64,000 nt of DNA from Chitinophagales bacterium (GCA_017303855.1 JAFLBL010000010.1:62001-126000); one strand, 5' to 3'; positions 26,274 to 35,769 are shown, counted from the stretch's first letter. Numbers and translations: made by a program. Notes: a model not told the origin generated them from the letters alone.

Positions 26274-28187
26274 ATGAGATTAAACCGATCCTGCATACCT
26301 GCTTTCCTGTTTTTTATTGCCCTGGCACTGGGCAAACGCATGCCTGCCCAGGAAAACAACCCCGATCGCTTTACGGACATCAGTAAAGTGATTGTTGAAA
26401 CCCGCATCCTGGATAAAGTAAGTAGTGCCTATTCCTCGTCCGGGCAACCGGCAGAACAACTCCTGCCCTCGCTGAAATTTATACCCGGAATTCAACACAA
26501 GGGACCAACCATGCCGGAACAGCTTTTATCCAAACGGATATTTCTTCAATTTGCAATACTCAATACGGCAGACAGCCTGATACAGGTCTATTTCTGTCCG
26601 GGTTACTATTTCAATGATATCCGTCTCTTCCGGAAAGACAAAAGCGGTTTTACAGCCTTACCGGAAATAATGCCTGACATCAATGAAAAACGAGGATTCA
26701 GGCAGTTGTCGTTGGCAGCCGGCGATTCCATGACCATCATTGCAGAAATCAAAGCGCTGAAAACATACAATAATATTCTACGGCCCCGGCTGGTCGGGGG
26801 CCCACATATCAATGCATTTCTGGCACAACTGCACAGTAATTTTAAAAACGGGAATCAGCTAACCTATGTATTCTGCGGGTTGTTGCTGATGATGATACTT
26901 TTCTCCATTACCAACTATATACAGGGCGGCAACAAGGAATTCCTGTATTACTCCGGTTATGCGTTGTTTCTGGGTGGTTTATTTTTTCTGCAATCCATTT
27001 ATCAGCTGCACGCCAGCGGGTTTGGTTTTTTTCTGGAAGGGTACCTGGACTTTATTCTGCAGGGTACTGGCACTATCTTCTACATGTTATTTATGAAAAA
27101 ATTCCTGGATACCAGGAACAAACATCCATTTCTCTTACGGCTGTATAATACAGGTATCGCCATCCTTATTGGTGCCATGATACTTTATACACTGCTCCAT
27201 TACTTCAGTGCCAACTACCAGGTTGAATACCTGACAGAGTTTCTCTCAAAAGTATTGCTGCTGATACTGATTCTGATTTTCATGGTATACAGCCTGCGGA
27301 AATGGGACAATCACCTGTTGCGTTATTTATTCTGGGGGAATCTTTTTCTCTTCGTATTTTCCAGCCTTTCCTATCTCGGTATCGTATTCAATCATTATTT
27401 CAGGCAGTTGCCCGGCTTACTGAACTCCACCGTTACTTATTATGAAACCGGTTTGTTCCTTGAACTCACTTTATTCCTGGCCGGGTTAAACTATAAAAAC
27501 CGCCGCAACATAATTCGTCAGACCAAAGAACGGGAAACACTCAAGGCGCAGAATCTCCTGAAGGAATATGAAAAAGAAATCGCGGTGTATAAAGCCCAGC
27601 AGGAAGAACGGCAGCGGATTTCGGCGGATATGCATGATGAGCTGGGTGCGGGAATGACCGCCATACGGCTGATGAGTGAAATTGCCCGGAATAAAATGAA
27701 AGAAAACACACCGGTGGAAATTGAAAAAATCTCCCGGTCCGCCGATGATGTACTGAATAAAATGAACGCGATAATCTGGAGTATGAACAGCGGCAATGAT
27801 ACGCTGGACAACCTGGTTTCCTATATCCGTTCCTACGCCATCGAATATTTCGATGGCACCCAGGTGGATTGCCGGGTGCAGGTGAGTGAACTGCTGCCGG
27901 CCAAAGAACTGACAGGCGATAAACGCCGGAATATTTTTCTCAGCGTAAAAGAATCCCTCAATAATATTCTGAAACACGCGGAAGCCACGGCTGTGGTGAT
28001 CCGGATCAATACCGATGAGGGACTGGAAATAATCATATCAGACAACGGCAAAGGCATTGATCTTGATAAGCTGAGACAATTTGGCAACGGGTTGAAGAAT
28101 ATTGCCCGCCGGATGGAAAGTATAGGGGGCCGTTACCATATTGAAAATAAAAACGGCACTGTTTCTACACTTAGCCTTCCCCTTTAG
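26274..28187 (+). CDS. 7TM-DISM sensor histidine kinase
   Basis: Membrane kinase of 637 aa. A signal peptide (MRLNRSCIPAFLFFIALALG) is followed by a periplasmic beta domain of about 170 residues (7TMR-DISMED2-like), seven membrane helices at about 205-405, and a coiled linker. The DHp helix is ERQRISADMHDELGAG with His454. The HATPase domain has ESLNNILKHAEA, DNGKGID and GLKNIARRME. No response regulator gene is adjacent, so its target lies elsewhere. The last 17 bp overlap the convergent DUF423 gene. Confidence 0.9.
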   Translation: MRLNRSCIPAFLFFIALALGKRMPAQENNPDRFTDISKVIVETRILDKVSSAYSSSGQPAEQLLPSLKFIPGIQHKGPTMPEQLLSKRIFLQFAILNTADSLIQVYFCPGYYFNDIRLFRKDKSGFTALPEIMPDINEKRGFRQLSLAAGDSMTIIAEIKALKTYNNILRPRLVGGPHINAFLAQLHSNFKNGNQLTYVFCGLLLMMILFSITNYIQGGNKEFLYYSGYALFLGGLFFLQSIYQLHASGFGFFLEGYLDFILQGTGTIFYMLFMKKFLDTRNKHPFLLRLYNTGIAILIGAMILYTLLHYFSANYQVEYLTEFLSKVLLLILILIFMVYSLRKWDNHLLRYLFWGNLFLFVFSSLSYLGIVFNHYFRQLPGLLNSTVTYYETGLFLELTLFLAGLNYKNRRNIIRQTKERETLKAQNLLKEYEKEIAVYKAQQEERQRISADMHDELGAGMTAIRLMSEIARNKMKENTPVEIEKISRSADDVLNKMNAIIWSMNSGNDTLDNLVSYIRSYAIEYFDGTQVDCRVQVSELLPAKELTGDKRRNIFLSVKESLNNILKHAEATAVVIRINTDEGLEIIISDNGKGIDLDKLRQFGNGLKNIARRMESIGGRYHIENKNGTVSTLSLPL

Positions 28188-28575
28188 TTTTTTTCTTTTG
28201 CACGGCCAGGAATAAACAAACCCATCCCCCGATAAACAAAACACCGCCCAACGGGGTCACCGGGCCGATCCAACGTGTAGTCATCCCGTTTATTTTGAGA
28301 TACGTGAGAATATAAATGGAACCGGAAAAAAGGAATATTCCTGCCAGGAAGAGATTTGCCGTCCATTGCAGTAATACAGCTGAAAATTGCTGAAAAAGGA
28401 TGCTTACGGCGAGCAGGGCCAGTACATGAATCATCTGGTATTGCACCGCCGTCTGATAACTCTGGATAATTGCGGGATCAGTTGTGATCCGTTGCAGTCC
28501 GTGTGCGCCAAACGCACCAATAGCCACCGTAATCGCGCCGAGCAGGGCTGCCAGCGACAGGTAATTCTTATGCAT
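28171..28575 (-). CDS. DUF423 family inner-membrane protein
   Basis: A 134-aa protein with four membrane helices and the family signature LGAITVAIGAFGAHGLQ near the N-terminus. Function unknown (E. coli YgdD relatives). The ATG at 28575 overlaps the aroK stop (ATGCATAA), so the two are coupled. A start five residues earlier is possible but would lie deeper inside aroK. Confidence 0.88.
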   Translation of the reverse strand: MHKNYLSLAALLGAITVAIGAFGAHGLQRITTDPAIIQSYQTAVQYQMIHVLALLAVSILFQQFSAVLLQWTANLFLAGIFLFSGSIYILTYLKINGMTTRWIGPVTPLGGVLFIGGWVCLFLAVQKKKTKGEG

Positions 28576-29074
28576 GAAAAATAGTTTCAATTAATTTCTC
28601 CAGTTGTACGGGCTCTTCTTCCACAATCAGTGATGCCTGTTCGTAATACATCCGCCGGTCGGCATACTTTTTACTTATAAAACTGCGTAATTGCTCGTCA
28701 GACAAATCGCGGATCAGGGGGCGTTTCTCTTTTTCTTTTACCAGCCGGGTAAAGAGCACATCTGCCGGTGTATGAATCCAGACCGTGGTACCGGCTTCAT
28801 TCATAAAATCAATATTGTTGAAATAGCAGGGCGTGCCGCCACCGGTTGACAGAATAAATTGTTCATGCGATGCCGTTAGTGTCTGCAGGACTTCTTTTTC
28901 CAGTAACCGGAAATGTTCCTCCCCGTCTATGGCGAATATTTCAGGAATGGACTTACCGGCTTTTGCGGTGATCTGTTCATCCAGGTCAAAAAACCGGATC
29001 CCCAGTTTTTCGCTGAGTAAACGCCCCCAGTGCGTTTTCCCCGAACCCATAAACCCAATGAGATAGATCTTCAT
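28568..29074 (-). CDS. aroK: Shikimate kinase
   Basis: Phosphorylates shikimate in the chorismate pathway. Walker A GFMGSGKTHWG lies at residues 7-17. The shikimate-binding Asp is in RFFDLDEQI, EEHFRLLEKEVL follows, the GGGTP loop is STGGGTPC, and a lid region RPLIRDLSDEQL is present. The start at 29074 places MKIYLIGFMG at the N-terminus as in the family; an ATG 18 codons upstream is rejected. It ends inside the DUF423 start codon. 168 aa, normal. Confidence 0.95.
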   Translation of the reverse strand: MKIYLIGFMGSGKTHWGRLLSEKLGIRFFDLDEQITAKAGKSIPEIFAIDGEEHFRLLEKEVLQTLTASHEQFILSTGGGTPCYFNNIDFMNEAGTTVWIHTPADVLFTRLVKEKEKRPLIRDLSDEQLRSFISKKYADRRMYYEQASLIVEEEPVQLEKLIETIFHA

Positions 29075-29115
29075 TTTAAAGTATTTCCATCTTTCTTTTA
29101 GCTTTCCGCTGTATT

Positions 29116-29136
29116 CACCACTCACCACTCACTACT
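29116..29136. repeat. Heptad tandem array (CACYACT x3) at the gcdH stop
   Basis: CACCACT, CACCACT, CACTACT. The stop codon of the acyl-CoA dehydrogenase (CTA at 29132-29134) lies in the last unit. Confidence 0.6.
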
Positions 29137-30316
29137 TAAACGCATTGTACCCGGTTACATCCATCCCCGTAATCAATAAATGGATATCATGTGTGCCTTC
29201 ATACGTGATCACACTTTCCAGGTTCATCATATGCCGCATTACCGGGTATTCGCCGGTAATACCCATACCCCCGAGCATCTGGCGGGCATCACGACAGATA
29301 TTCGTAGCGATTTCACAGGAATTACGCTTGGCCATACTTACCTGTTGCGGTGTAACTTTACCTTCATTCATCAACACACCCAGCCGCCAGTTGAGCAATT
29401 GCGCTTTGGTGATTTCTGTAATCATTTCCGCCAGCTTCTTTTGTTGCAACTGGAAAGCACCAATGGGTTTACCAAACTGGATACGTTCCTGTGAATAACG
29501 CAGGGCCGTATCATAACAATCCATAGCGGCACCGATCACGCCCCAGGCAATGCCGTAACGGGCCTTGGTCAAACAGCTCAACGGACCTTTCAGCCCTTTC
29601 ACACCTGGCAAAATATTTTCTTTGGGCACTTTTACATTATCAAAAACGAGTTCGCCGGTAGCGGAAGCCCGAAGACTCCATTTACCATGTGTGGTGGGTG
29701 TGGTAAAGCCTTCCATACCACGCTCTACGATTACCCCTTGAATTTCGTCCGCTTCATTGCGGGCCCATACCACAGCTACTTGTGCAAAAGGCGCATTACT
29801 GATCCACATTTTTGCACCATTCAGGATCACATGATCCCCGGCATCCTTGATATTGGTGAGCATACTGCTGGGGTCGGAGCCATGATTGGGTTCAGTAAGA
29901 CCAAAACAACCCAGCCATTCACCACTTCCCAGTTTGGGCAGGTATTTCATTTTCTGCTCTTCGCTGCCATACGCATAGATCGGGAACATCACCAGGGAAC
30001 CTTGTACTGAGGCCGTGGAACGCACCCCACTGTCTCCTCTTTCCAGTTCCTGCATCATCAGTCCGTAGGATATATAATCGAGTCCGCCCCCGCCGTATTG
30101 CACAGGAACAGTCGGTCCGAAACATCCCAGTTCACCCAGTTGCCTCACGATCTGCTGCGGAAACTCGGCTTTCTGCGCATAGTCTTCAATGATGGGAGAT
30201 ATCTCTTTTTTTACATAGGAACGTACCGCGTCGCGGATCATTAAATGTTCCTCGGTCAGTAACTCATCTACTGCAAAATAATCAGGGCTTTGAAAAAGGT
30301 CGGTGCGGGCTGCCAT
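29132..30316 (-). CDS. gcdH: Glutaryl-CoA dehydrogenase-like acyl-CoA dehydrogenase
   Basis: FAD-dependent acyl-CoA dehydrogenase (394 aa) with the glutaryl-CoA subgroup signature SGVRSTASVQGSLVMFPIYA (the Arg that binds the substrate carboxylate) and the catalytic Glu in VITYEGTHDIH near residue 374. Also seen: FGLTEPNHGSDPSSM, WISNAPFA, and RYGIAWGVIGAAMDCYD. It would convert glutaryl-CoA to crotonyl-CoA in lysine/tryptophan breakdown. No electron-transfer flavoprotein gene is adjacent. A TACCTTCG box lies 21 bp before the start. Confidence 0.88.
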   Translation of the reverse strand: MAARTDLFQSPDYFAVDELLTEEHLMIRDAVRSYVKKEISPIIEDYAQKAEFPQQIVRQLGELGCFGPTVPVQYGGGGLDYISYGLMMQELERGDSGVRSTASVQGSLVMFPIYAYGSEEQKMKYLPKLGSGEWLGCFGLTEPNHGSDPSSMLTNIKDAGDHVILNGAKMWISNAPFAQVAVVWARNEADEIQGVIVERGMEGFTTPTTHGKWSLRASATGELVFDNVKVPKENILPGVKGLKGPLSCLTKARYGIAWGVIGAAMDCYDTALRYSQERIQFGKPIGAFQLQQKKLAEMITEITKAQLLNWRLGVLMNEGKVTPQQVSMAKRNSCEIATNICRDARQMLGGMGITGEYPVMRHMMNLESVITYEGTHDIHLLITGMDVTGYNAFK

Positions 30317-30337
30317 GGCAATCGAATTTTATTTGCG

Positions 30338-30345
30338 CGAAGGTA
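30338..30345 (-). promoter_or_regulatory. -7-like box (TACCTTCG) of gcdH
   Basis: Minus-strand TAnnTTCG variant 21 bp before the gcdH start codon. Confidence 0.5.
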
Positions 30346-30457
30346 TTGAAAACTACCAGCTTTACGTACATCTGTTGATTACTACATGAATCCGGACCTG
30401 TAATCATTTTTTACCTTTATTTATATGAAAAAAATTAATTTTAGACAAACTCCGGAC

Positions 30458-30874
30458 ATGAAATTTATACTTACCTGCATCATCTGCCTCCTTTTTTTAC
30501 AGACAACCGTTTCGGCTCAGAAAGACTCCACCAAATCCGAACCAAAAATCAAACAGTTCTGGCTGGTCATCCTGAAAACGGGGCCAAAGGACAAGGAAAT
30601 CAAAGATTCCATTCAGCGGAGTATGATCTTTGCCGGACATTTTTCGAATATGGAGCGATTGCATAAGGAAGGAATACTGAAAGTTGCCGGCCCGTTTGGG
30701 AAAAATGATTTTACCTGGAGAGGCCTTTTTATACTGGATTGTGCCACCAGGGAAGAAGCGGAGAAATATGTTAAGACGGATCCCTCCATTGCTGCCGGCA
30801 TCTTTATTACCGATATCGTGCCCTGGTACAGTGAACAGGTGGGGAGTTTTGTACCTGGCAAACCTAAAGAATAG
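30458..30874 (+). CDS. Secreted YCII-like domain protein
   Basis: A signal peptide (MKFILTCIICLLFLQTTVSAQ) is followed by a YCII-related alpha+beta barrel: FWLVILKTGPKD, AGHFSNMERLHKEGILKVAGPF, GLFILDCATREEAEKYVKTDP, and FITDIVPWY. The His in AGHFSNM matches the conserved active-site-like His of YCII proteins. An in-frame ATG at 30425 exists; 30458 gives the better signal peptide. The stop codon merges with a heptad array. Confidence 0.72.
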   Translation: MKFILTCIICLLFLQTTVSAQKDSTKSEPKIKQFWLVILKTGPKDKEIKDSIQRSMIFAGHFSNMERLHKEGILKVAGPFGKNDFTWRGLFILDCATREEAEKYVKTDPSIAAGIFITDIVPWYSEQVGSFVPGKPKE

Positions 30875-30901
30875 TCGGGAGTTAGTAGTCGGAAGTCGGG
30901 A
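30874..30901. repeat. Heptad tandem array (GTCGGRA) at a stop codon
   Basis: GTCGGGA, GTTAGTA, GTCGGAA, GTCGGGA. The first G is the last base of the upstream TAG stop. Confidence 0.65.
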
Positions 30902-30951
30902 TAGGGAGCAGGTTCCTTAATGGGCATACGTACCAAAAAGAAAAATCAAGT

Positions 30952-31800
30952 TTAATCCTGATTTCCCTGATTGAAAATGAAATCTGCAATCCGGAAATCT
31001 CTTAGATACTGACTCATTTCCTCCTGGTACTCCTTAGCTACTTCTCCTGCCCTTTCTGCAAAATCAGTTCCGGAAGAGGCGAAAATAATTGCACGACTGG
31101 CATTGACCAGGATGCCACAATCTTTATTCATGGCTTTCTCCGAAATTTCTTTCAGACTGCCTCCCTGTGCTCCTACGCCTGGTACGAGATAGAAATGATC
31201 GGGTGTGAGTTTGCGGATATTGATAAAGGAATCAGCCTGTGTTGCCCCTACAACAAACATGGTATTTTCAGGAGATCCCCAGGTGGAAACTGTTTTTAAC
31301 ACCTGTTCATAAAGCAAGGCATCACCGGCCGGTTTCAATTCAAAATCCTGTGCGCCTTTATTGGATGTCAGTCCCAGCACGATGGCCCATTTGCCCGGAT
31401 GTTGCAAAAAGGGTTTCACACTATCCTCGCCCATATAAGGCGCTACGGTTACTGCATCAAACGGCAGGGCTTCAAAAAACGCTTTTGCATACTGATCAGA
31501 TGTATTCCCGATATCACCCCGCTTGGCATCCGCAATCGTAAAATGGGTTGTGCCGATATATTTCACCGTATCCTCCAGCGTTTGCCAGCCCTTTACGCCC
31601 ATCGATTCGTAAAATGCGGTATTGATTTTATAGCTTACACAATAAGCACGGGTGGCATCAATAATGGCTTTATTGAAGGTGAGAACCGGGTCTTCTTCTG
31701 TTAATAAATGCGCGGGGATCTTTGTAATATCTGAATCCAGTCCTACACAGAGATAAGACTTCTTTTGTTTAATCTGTTCAACCAGCCGGGCTTTTGTCAT
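30952..31800 (-). CDS. pyrF: Orotidine 5'-phosphate decarboxylase
   Basis: Last step of UMP synthesis. This is the longer (type 2, about 280 aa) form. Seen: LCVGLDSDITKIP near the N-terminus, the catalytic Lys/Asp set in ADAKRGDIGNTSDQYAKAF, VTVAPYMGEDSV, and FYLVPGVGAQGG for the phosphate site. It is transcribed alone. The -7 box ends 4 bp before the ATG. Confidence 0.95.
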   Translation of the reverse strand: MTKARLVEQIKQKKSYLCVGLDSDITKIPAHLLTEEDPVLTFNKAIIDATRAYCVSYKINTAFYESMGVKGWQTLEDTVKYIGTTHFTIADAKRGDIGNTSDQYAKAFFEALPFDAVTVAPYMGEDSVKPFLQHPGKWAIVLGLTSNKGAQDFELKPAGDALLYEQVLKTVSTWGSPENTMFVVGATQADSFINIRKLTPDHFYLVPGVGAQGGSLKEISEKAMNKDCGILVNASRAIIFASSGTDFAERAGEVAKEYQEEMSQYLRDFRIADFIFNQGNQD

Positions 31801-31804
31801 GCCG

Positions 31805-31812
31805 CAAAAATA
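31805..31812 (-). promoter_or_regulatory. -7 promoter box (TATTTTTG) of pyrF
   Basis: Minus-strand TAnnTTTG match, 4 bp before the pyrF ATG. Confidence 0.65.
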
Positions 31813-31851
31813 CAGGAAGCCGGGTTAGAAAAAAGGATACTTATACACCCG

Positions 31852-33120
31852 TCAGGTAAGCAGGCCACGAAGGGTTTGTACAAATCTCCAGACCTCGGTA
31901 TACGAATTGTACAAAGGCACCGGGGCAAAACGGATCACATCGGGTTCACGCCAGTCAACAATAAAACCCGCTTTCATTAATTCATGGTAAACCTGCTTTC
32001 CGTTTTGCAGCATAAGCATGGAAACCTGGCATCCCCGGGCATCCGCCTCACGGGGTGTTATAAAACGGATCTGTTTGCCTCCGGTCGCTTCATCCAGTTC
32101 CCCAAGTAAGGACCAGAGAAATGTGTTCAGTTTTGCCCGTTTCTTCTGGATGTCTTCCCAACCCGCCGCTTCAATAATTTCCAGTGAGGCCCGGAGCGCG
32201 GCATAAAGAAATACAGCCGGCGTACTCAGCTGCCATCCTTCGGCGCCGGGCATGGGCACAAATCCCTTTTCCATATTGAAACGGGTATTAATATCATAGC
32301 CCCACCAGCCCGCAAAACGAGGCAGATTTTTATCATGATGCTTTTCATGGATAAAAGCGCCGCCGATAGCACCCGGACCGGCATTCAGGTATTTATAACT
32401 GCACCAGCAGGCAAAGTCCACATTCCAGTCGTGCAGTTGCAAGGACACATTACCGGCCGCATGTGCAAGGTCGAAGCCGACCAGGGCTCCGGCCGCCTGT
32501 CCGGCCGCCGTAATCGCTTTCATATCGAATAGCTGACCGGTATAATAATTAATTCCTCCAAATAAGACCAGGGCGGTCTCTTCCCCATGTTCCGCAATCA
32601 GTTTCAGAATATCATCCGTCCGCAATGTAAGTTCTCCTTCCCTTGGTGTAGCTTCAATGATCGCGGTGCCGGGATCAAATCCATGATGGCGTACATGTGT
32701 TTCAAATGCATACTGATCGCTGGGAAATGCTTTCGCTTCACAAATAATTTTAAACCGTTTACCCGCCGGCCGGTAAAAACTCACCAGCATCAGGTGCAGA
32801 TTCACAGTCAGCTGATTCATCACCACTACTTCCTGCTTTTTGGCGCCTACAACAGATGACAAAGTGCCCACGAGAAAATCATGATAGTTCATCCACGGCT
32901 CACCGGCATGGAAAAATGATTCCACTCCCAGGCAGGCCCAGTCCTTCATGATTTTTTCAATATAACCCGCCGTTGCTTTTGGTTGTAATCCCAGTGAATT
33001 GCCGAGAAAATAAACCTGCTCCTTCCCTTCCTGCACGGGAATAATGAACTGGTCACGGAAAGTGGCCAGCGGATCTTCGCGGTCCAGTTGCTGTGCCTTT
33101 TCTATCGGAATTTGCATCAT
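31852..33120 (-). CDS. kynU: Kynureninase
   Basis: PLP enzyme that cleaves kynurenine to anthranilate and alanine, or 3-hydroxykynurenine to 3-hydroxyanthranilate. Seen: YFLGNSLGLQPK near the N-terminus, FPSDQYAFETHVRHHG, the Asp of the PLP site in VGFDLAHAAGNV, and the Schiff-base Lys in CWCSYKYLNAGPGAIGG near 230. 422 aa, normal. An SDR gene lies 9 bp upstream, so the two form an operon. Other kynurenine-pathway genes are not in the window. Confidence 0.95.
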   Translation of the reverse strand: MMQIPIEKAQQLDREDPLATFRDQFIIPVQEGKEQVYFLGNSLGLQPKATAGYIEKIMKDWACLGVESFFHAGEPWMNYHDFLVGTLSSVVGAKKQEVVVMNQLTVNLHLMLVSFYRPAGKRFKIICEAKAFPSDQYAFETHVRHHGFDPGTAIIEATPREGELTLRTDDILKLIAEHGEETALVLFGGINYYTGQLFDMKAITAAGQAAGALVGFDLAHAAGNVSLQLHDWNVDFACWCSYKYLNAGPGAIGGAFIHEKHHDKNLPRFAGWWGYDINTRFNMEKGFVPMPGAEGWQLSTPAVFLYAALRASLEIIEAAGWEDIQKKRAKLNTFLWSLLGELDEATGGKQIRFITPREADARGCQVSMLMLQNGKQVYHELMKAGFIVDWREPDVIRFAPVPLYNSYTEVWRFVQTLRGLLT

Positions 33121-33129
33121 ATGAAAATT

Positions 33130-33915
33130 TTAGAATGCCCCGGTTTTTCCTCCATCCACCGGTATGCTGGTACCATTGATATATGCGGCCGCGGGACTGG
33201 CCAGAAAGGCCGCCAGAGCGGCGATTTCTCTTGTCTCCCCAAAACGTTGGGCCGGAATCTGTTTTTTCATTTGAGCAGCCAGCTCATCCGGAGCTATTTG
33301 TTGTGCCGCGGCATTGCTGTTGATCAGGCTTTCCAGGCGACCGGTATTAATAAAACCCGGAAGAATATTATTTACGGTAATGCCATCCGCCGCCACTTCC
33401 AACGAAAGGGTCTTGGCCCATCCGGCTGTTGCTGCACGGATTGTATTGGATACACCCAGGTTGGGGATTGGCATTTTTACAGACGTGGAAATAATATTGA
33501 TTACCCGCCCATAACCCTCTTTCTTCATACCAGGCAAAACGGCCTGGGCGAGTTGCTGATTGTTGATGATATGTTGCTGAAAGGCGTGCAGGAACTGTTC
33601 AGCTGTGGCTTGCTGAATCAGTCCTGGTGCAGGGCCACCGGTATTATTGACCAGAATATGAATGGTACTTATGCGGAGCAATCCGGCTACAGTTTTTATT
33701 ACCTGTTCCGGATACTGAAAATCGGCAATGGCATACTGATGATGTTGACCGGGACTTGTATCCAATAAAGCAACCGCACTCTTCAACCGGTCTTCATTGC
33801 GGGCCAGCAGGATACAATCCGCCCCAAGTAAGGCAAGTTCCTGCGCGATTGCCAGACCAATACCCTGTGTACTGCCGCAGATAAGAGCAGTTTTTCTTTT
33901 CAATGATAGCTCCAT
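33130..33915 (-). CDS. SDR-family oxidoreductase lacking the usual YxxxK pair
   Basis: A 261-aa short-chain dehydrogenase fold: ALICGSTQGIGLAIAQ (cofactor loop), LVNNTGGPAPG, the conserved Ser in INIISTSVK, and the ending GTSIPVDGG. Where classical SDRs have YxxxK, this protein reads VSNTIRAATAGWAK, so the Tyr is absent and Arg replaces Lys. This is a known SDR subgroup, but the chemistry is unclear. It is the first gene of the kynU operon (9-bp gap). Confidence 0.82.
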   Translation of the reverse strand: MELSLKRKTALICGSTQGIGLAIAQELALLGADCILLARNEDRLKSAVALLDTSPGQHHQYAIADFQYPEQVIKTVAGLLRISTIHILVNNTGGPAPGLIQQATAEQFLHAFQQHIINNQQLAQAVLPGMKKEGYGRVINIISTSVKMPIPNLGVSNTIRAATAGWAKTLSLEVAADGITVNNILPGFINTGRLESLINSNAAAQQIAPDELAAQMKKQIPAQRFGETREIAALAAFLASPAAAYINGTSIPVDGGKTGAF

Positions 33916-34042
33916 GGGATCAAACCTAAAGAAAATTGTTGTAACTGATCAGTGCTTTTATTGTCCCTGTTTAACCGGATTCCTCTATAATTGTTCGATC
34001 GGGCAAACAACATTAATAAAACAGTACCATACGTGCGGATAG

Positions 34043-34969
34043 TTAGTTTTCAAAAAGATCCGGATAATCCGTTATGATCCCGTCCACACCCATTGCTTTT
34101 AAAGATCCGATTTTTGCTTTATCATTCACAGTCCAGGGTATTACTTTCATGCCCAGTGCATGGCATTTATTCAATAAATCCGGGGTGACCAGCTGATAAG
34201 CCGGACTGTATATCGTGGGGGTGAATCCAAGGTCCCTGAGCTGTACTTCCAAAGATCGTTTATCATAGTCTTCAATCAGCATAGCCGTCTTTACTGCCGG
34301 GTAATGCTGATGCAGGTATTGCAATGTTCTGAAATCAAAGGACTGTATAATTACAAAATCCGTGACTTCTTTTTCTCTGATCACCGTCATCAGTCCTTCC
34401 ACAAATGCGGATGGTACCGGATGGTATAGCTGATCCGTGAGTGGCTGAGTTTTTGTTTCTATATTAAAAAAGGGCATGGGCCGGCGGGCCATCATCATGT
34501 ATTGTTTCACCGAATCCAGTACATCCGCGAGTAAAGGTTTTACCACTTTCATTTTTTTCTGCTGCGGAAAACGCGGATGAGATTTCAAACCGACATCATA
34601 ACGCGTTACTTCTTCATAGGTCATCCTGAAAATGTTCAGGCTGCTCTCCTCTTTTTCCGTCACAAAACTGCCGTCGGGCCTGGTACTGATTTCATGATTG
34701 AAAAAAGGTTCATGCGAAAGCACCACTTTCATGTCACTGGTAAATACCACATCCATCTCCAGCGTGGTCACTCCCGCGCCTAACGCGTGCAGCATGGCCG
34801 GTACTGTATTTTCAGGCATCAGCCCCCGGCAGCCGCGATGCCCCTGTTTATCAAAATGCTCCTGCATATAGATCATTTGCGTACTTTTTTCTGCAGTAGT
34901 CGTACTGTTCTTTTTGCCGGTGGAACAGGCAACTAAAATAAACATCAGTGGTACCAGTTTCTGTATCAT
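34043..34969 (-). CDS. Glycerophosphodiester phosphodiesterase lipoprotein (GlpQ/UgpQ type)
   Basis: Hydrolyses glycerophosphodiesters to glycerol-3-phosphate and an alcohol. A lipoprotein signal (LVPLMFILVAC) is followed by the GDPD motifs: KQGHRGCRGLMPENT near 40, LEMDVVFTSDMKVVLSHEPF, and the late VIPWTVNDK and GVDGIITDYPDLF. 308 aa. It overlaps the paiB stop by 4 bp (ATGA), so the pair is translationally coupled, though no functional link is obvious. Confidence 0.92.
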   Translation of the reverse strand: MIQKLVPLMFILVACSTGKKNSTTTAEKSTQMIYMQEHFDKQGHRGCRGLMPENTVPAMLHALGAGVTTLEMDVVFTSDMKVVLSHEPFFNHEISTRPDGSFVTEKEESSLNIFRMTYEEVTRYDVGLKSHPRFPQQKKMKVVKPLLADVLDSVKQYMMMARRPMPFFNIETKTQPLTDQLYHPVPSAFVEGLMTVIREKEVTDFVIIQSFDFRTLQYLHQHYPAVKTAMLIEDYDKRSLEVQLRDLGFTPTIYSPAYQLVTPDLLNKCHALGMKVIPWTVNDKAKIGSLKAMGVDGIITDYPDLFEN

Positions 34970-35604
34970 ACAGGAAATACTTTTGCTTTTCGCTGTTCCA
35001 TCATTTCACCAATAACCCGGGCATCTCCATCCCGCTTTTTCAATTCAGCAATTATATTTTCATAACTTATCTTATCCCGGTTCTGGCTAAGCTTTAATAC
35101 GTTATCCATCTCCGTTAGTTCCACTTCAAAGCCGGTAATGGCTTTTAATAGCGGAGCCAGGTAGGACTCCGGCAAGTTTTCATACACCGTTGTGGAGGCG
35201 CTGTTACCCGCTTCAAAATGCAGGGAAAGCTTTTTTAGCAGCTCAATCATTTCCGCATCTTCCATCCACCGGATTGTCCCTCTTGCCTGAACAGATATAT
35301 AATTCCAGGTAGAAGCCTGATGGAGATTACCGGCATACCAGGTACCGCTGACATAGGTATGCGGTCCGTTAAATAACAGGAGAGCCTGCGGATTTTCCAT
35401 CAATGCTTTATGATGTGATGATTTACGGGCAATATGACCAGTAACAAATAGCCGCCCTTCCCGCTCTTCCACCAACACCGGAATCTGTGTGGCTTCCACC
35501 CGGCCATCCCTGTCAGCACCTGTCAGTGTTACAAAAGGATAATCCCGCATGAATGCGATCAGCAAGGATCTGTCGGTTTCTTTGTAGTGAGGATAATTAT
35601 ACAT
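34966..35604 (-). CDS. paiB: PaiB-family FMN-binding protein
   Basis: A 212-aa FMN-binding split-barrel protein. In Bacillus, PaiB represses sporulation and protease genes; the role here is unknown. Signatures: FVTLTGADRDGRVEATQIPV, GHIARKSSHHKAL, the phosphate-binding stretch YVSGTWYAGNLHQASTWNYISVQARG, and the closing KLSQNRDKISYENIIAEL. It is upstream of, and overlaps, the glycerophosphodiesterase gene. A heptad array begins 9 bp before its ATG. Confidence 0.88.
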   Translation of the reverse strand: MYNYPHYKETDRSLLIAFMRDYPFVTLTGADRDGRVEATQIPVLVEEREGRLFVTGHIARKSSHHKALMENPQALLLFNGPHTYVSGTWYAGNLHQASTWNYISVQARGTIRWMEDAEMIELLKKLSLHFEAGNSASTTVYENLPESYLAPLLKAITGFEVELTEMDNVLKLSQNRDKISYENIIAELKKRDGDARVIGEMMEQRKAKVFPV

Positions 35605-35612
35605 TGTTATAC

Positions 35613-35660
35613 GTTGGAGGTTGGAAGTTGGAAGTTGGAGGTTCGAGGTTGGAAGTTAGT
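35613..35660. repeat. Heptad tandem array (GTTSGAR x6)
   Basis: GTTGGAG, GTTGGAA, GTTGGAA, GTTGGAG, GTTCGAG, GTTGGAA, then GTTAGT, 9 bp upstream of the paiB start. Confidence 0.85.
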
Positions 35661-35769
35661 CCTTTACGGAATATTTGCCAAAGACAGTGCCAGTCATCTG
35701 ATTGAACAGGCTTGGCCGGCGTATTTTGCGGGGCTTTATTTTATACAGAATGGCGGTTCAAATTTTCAT

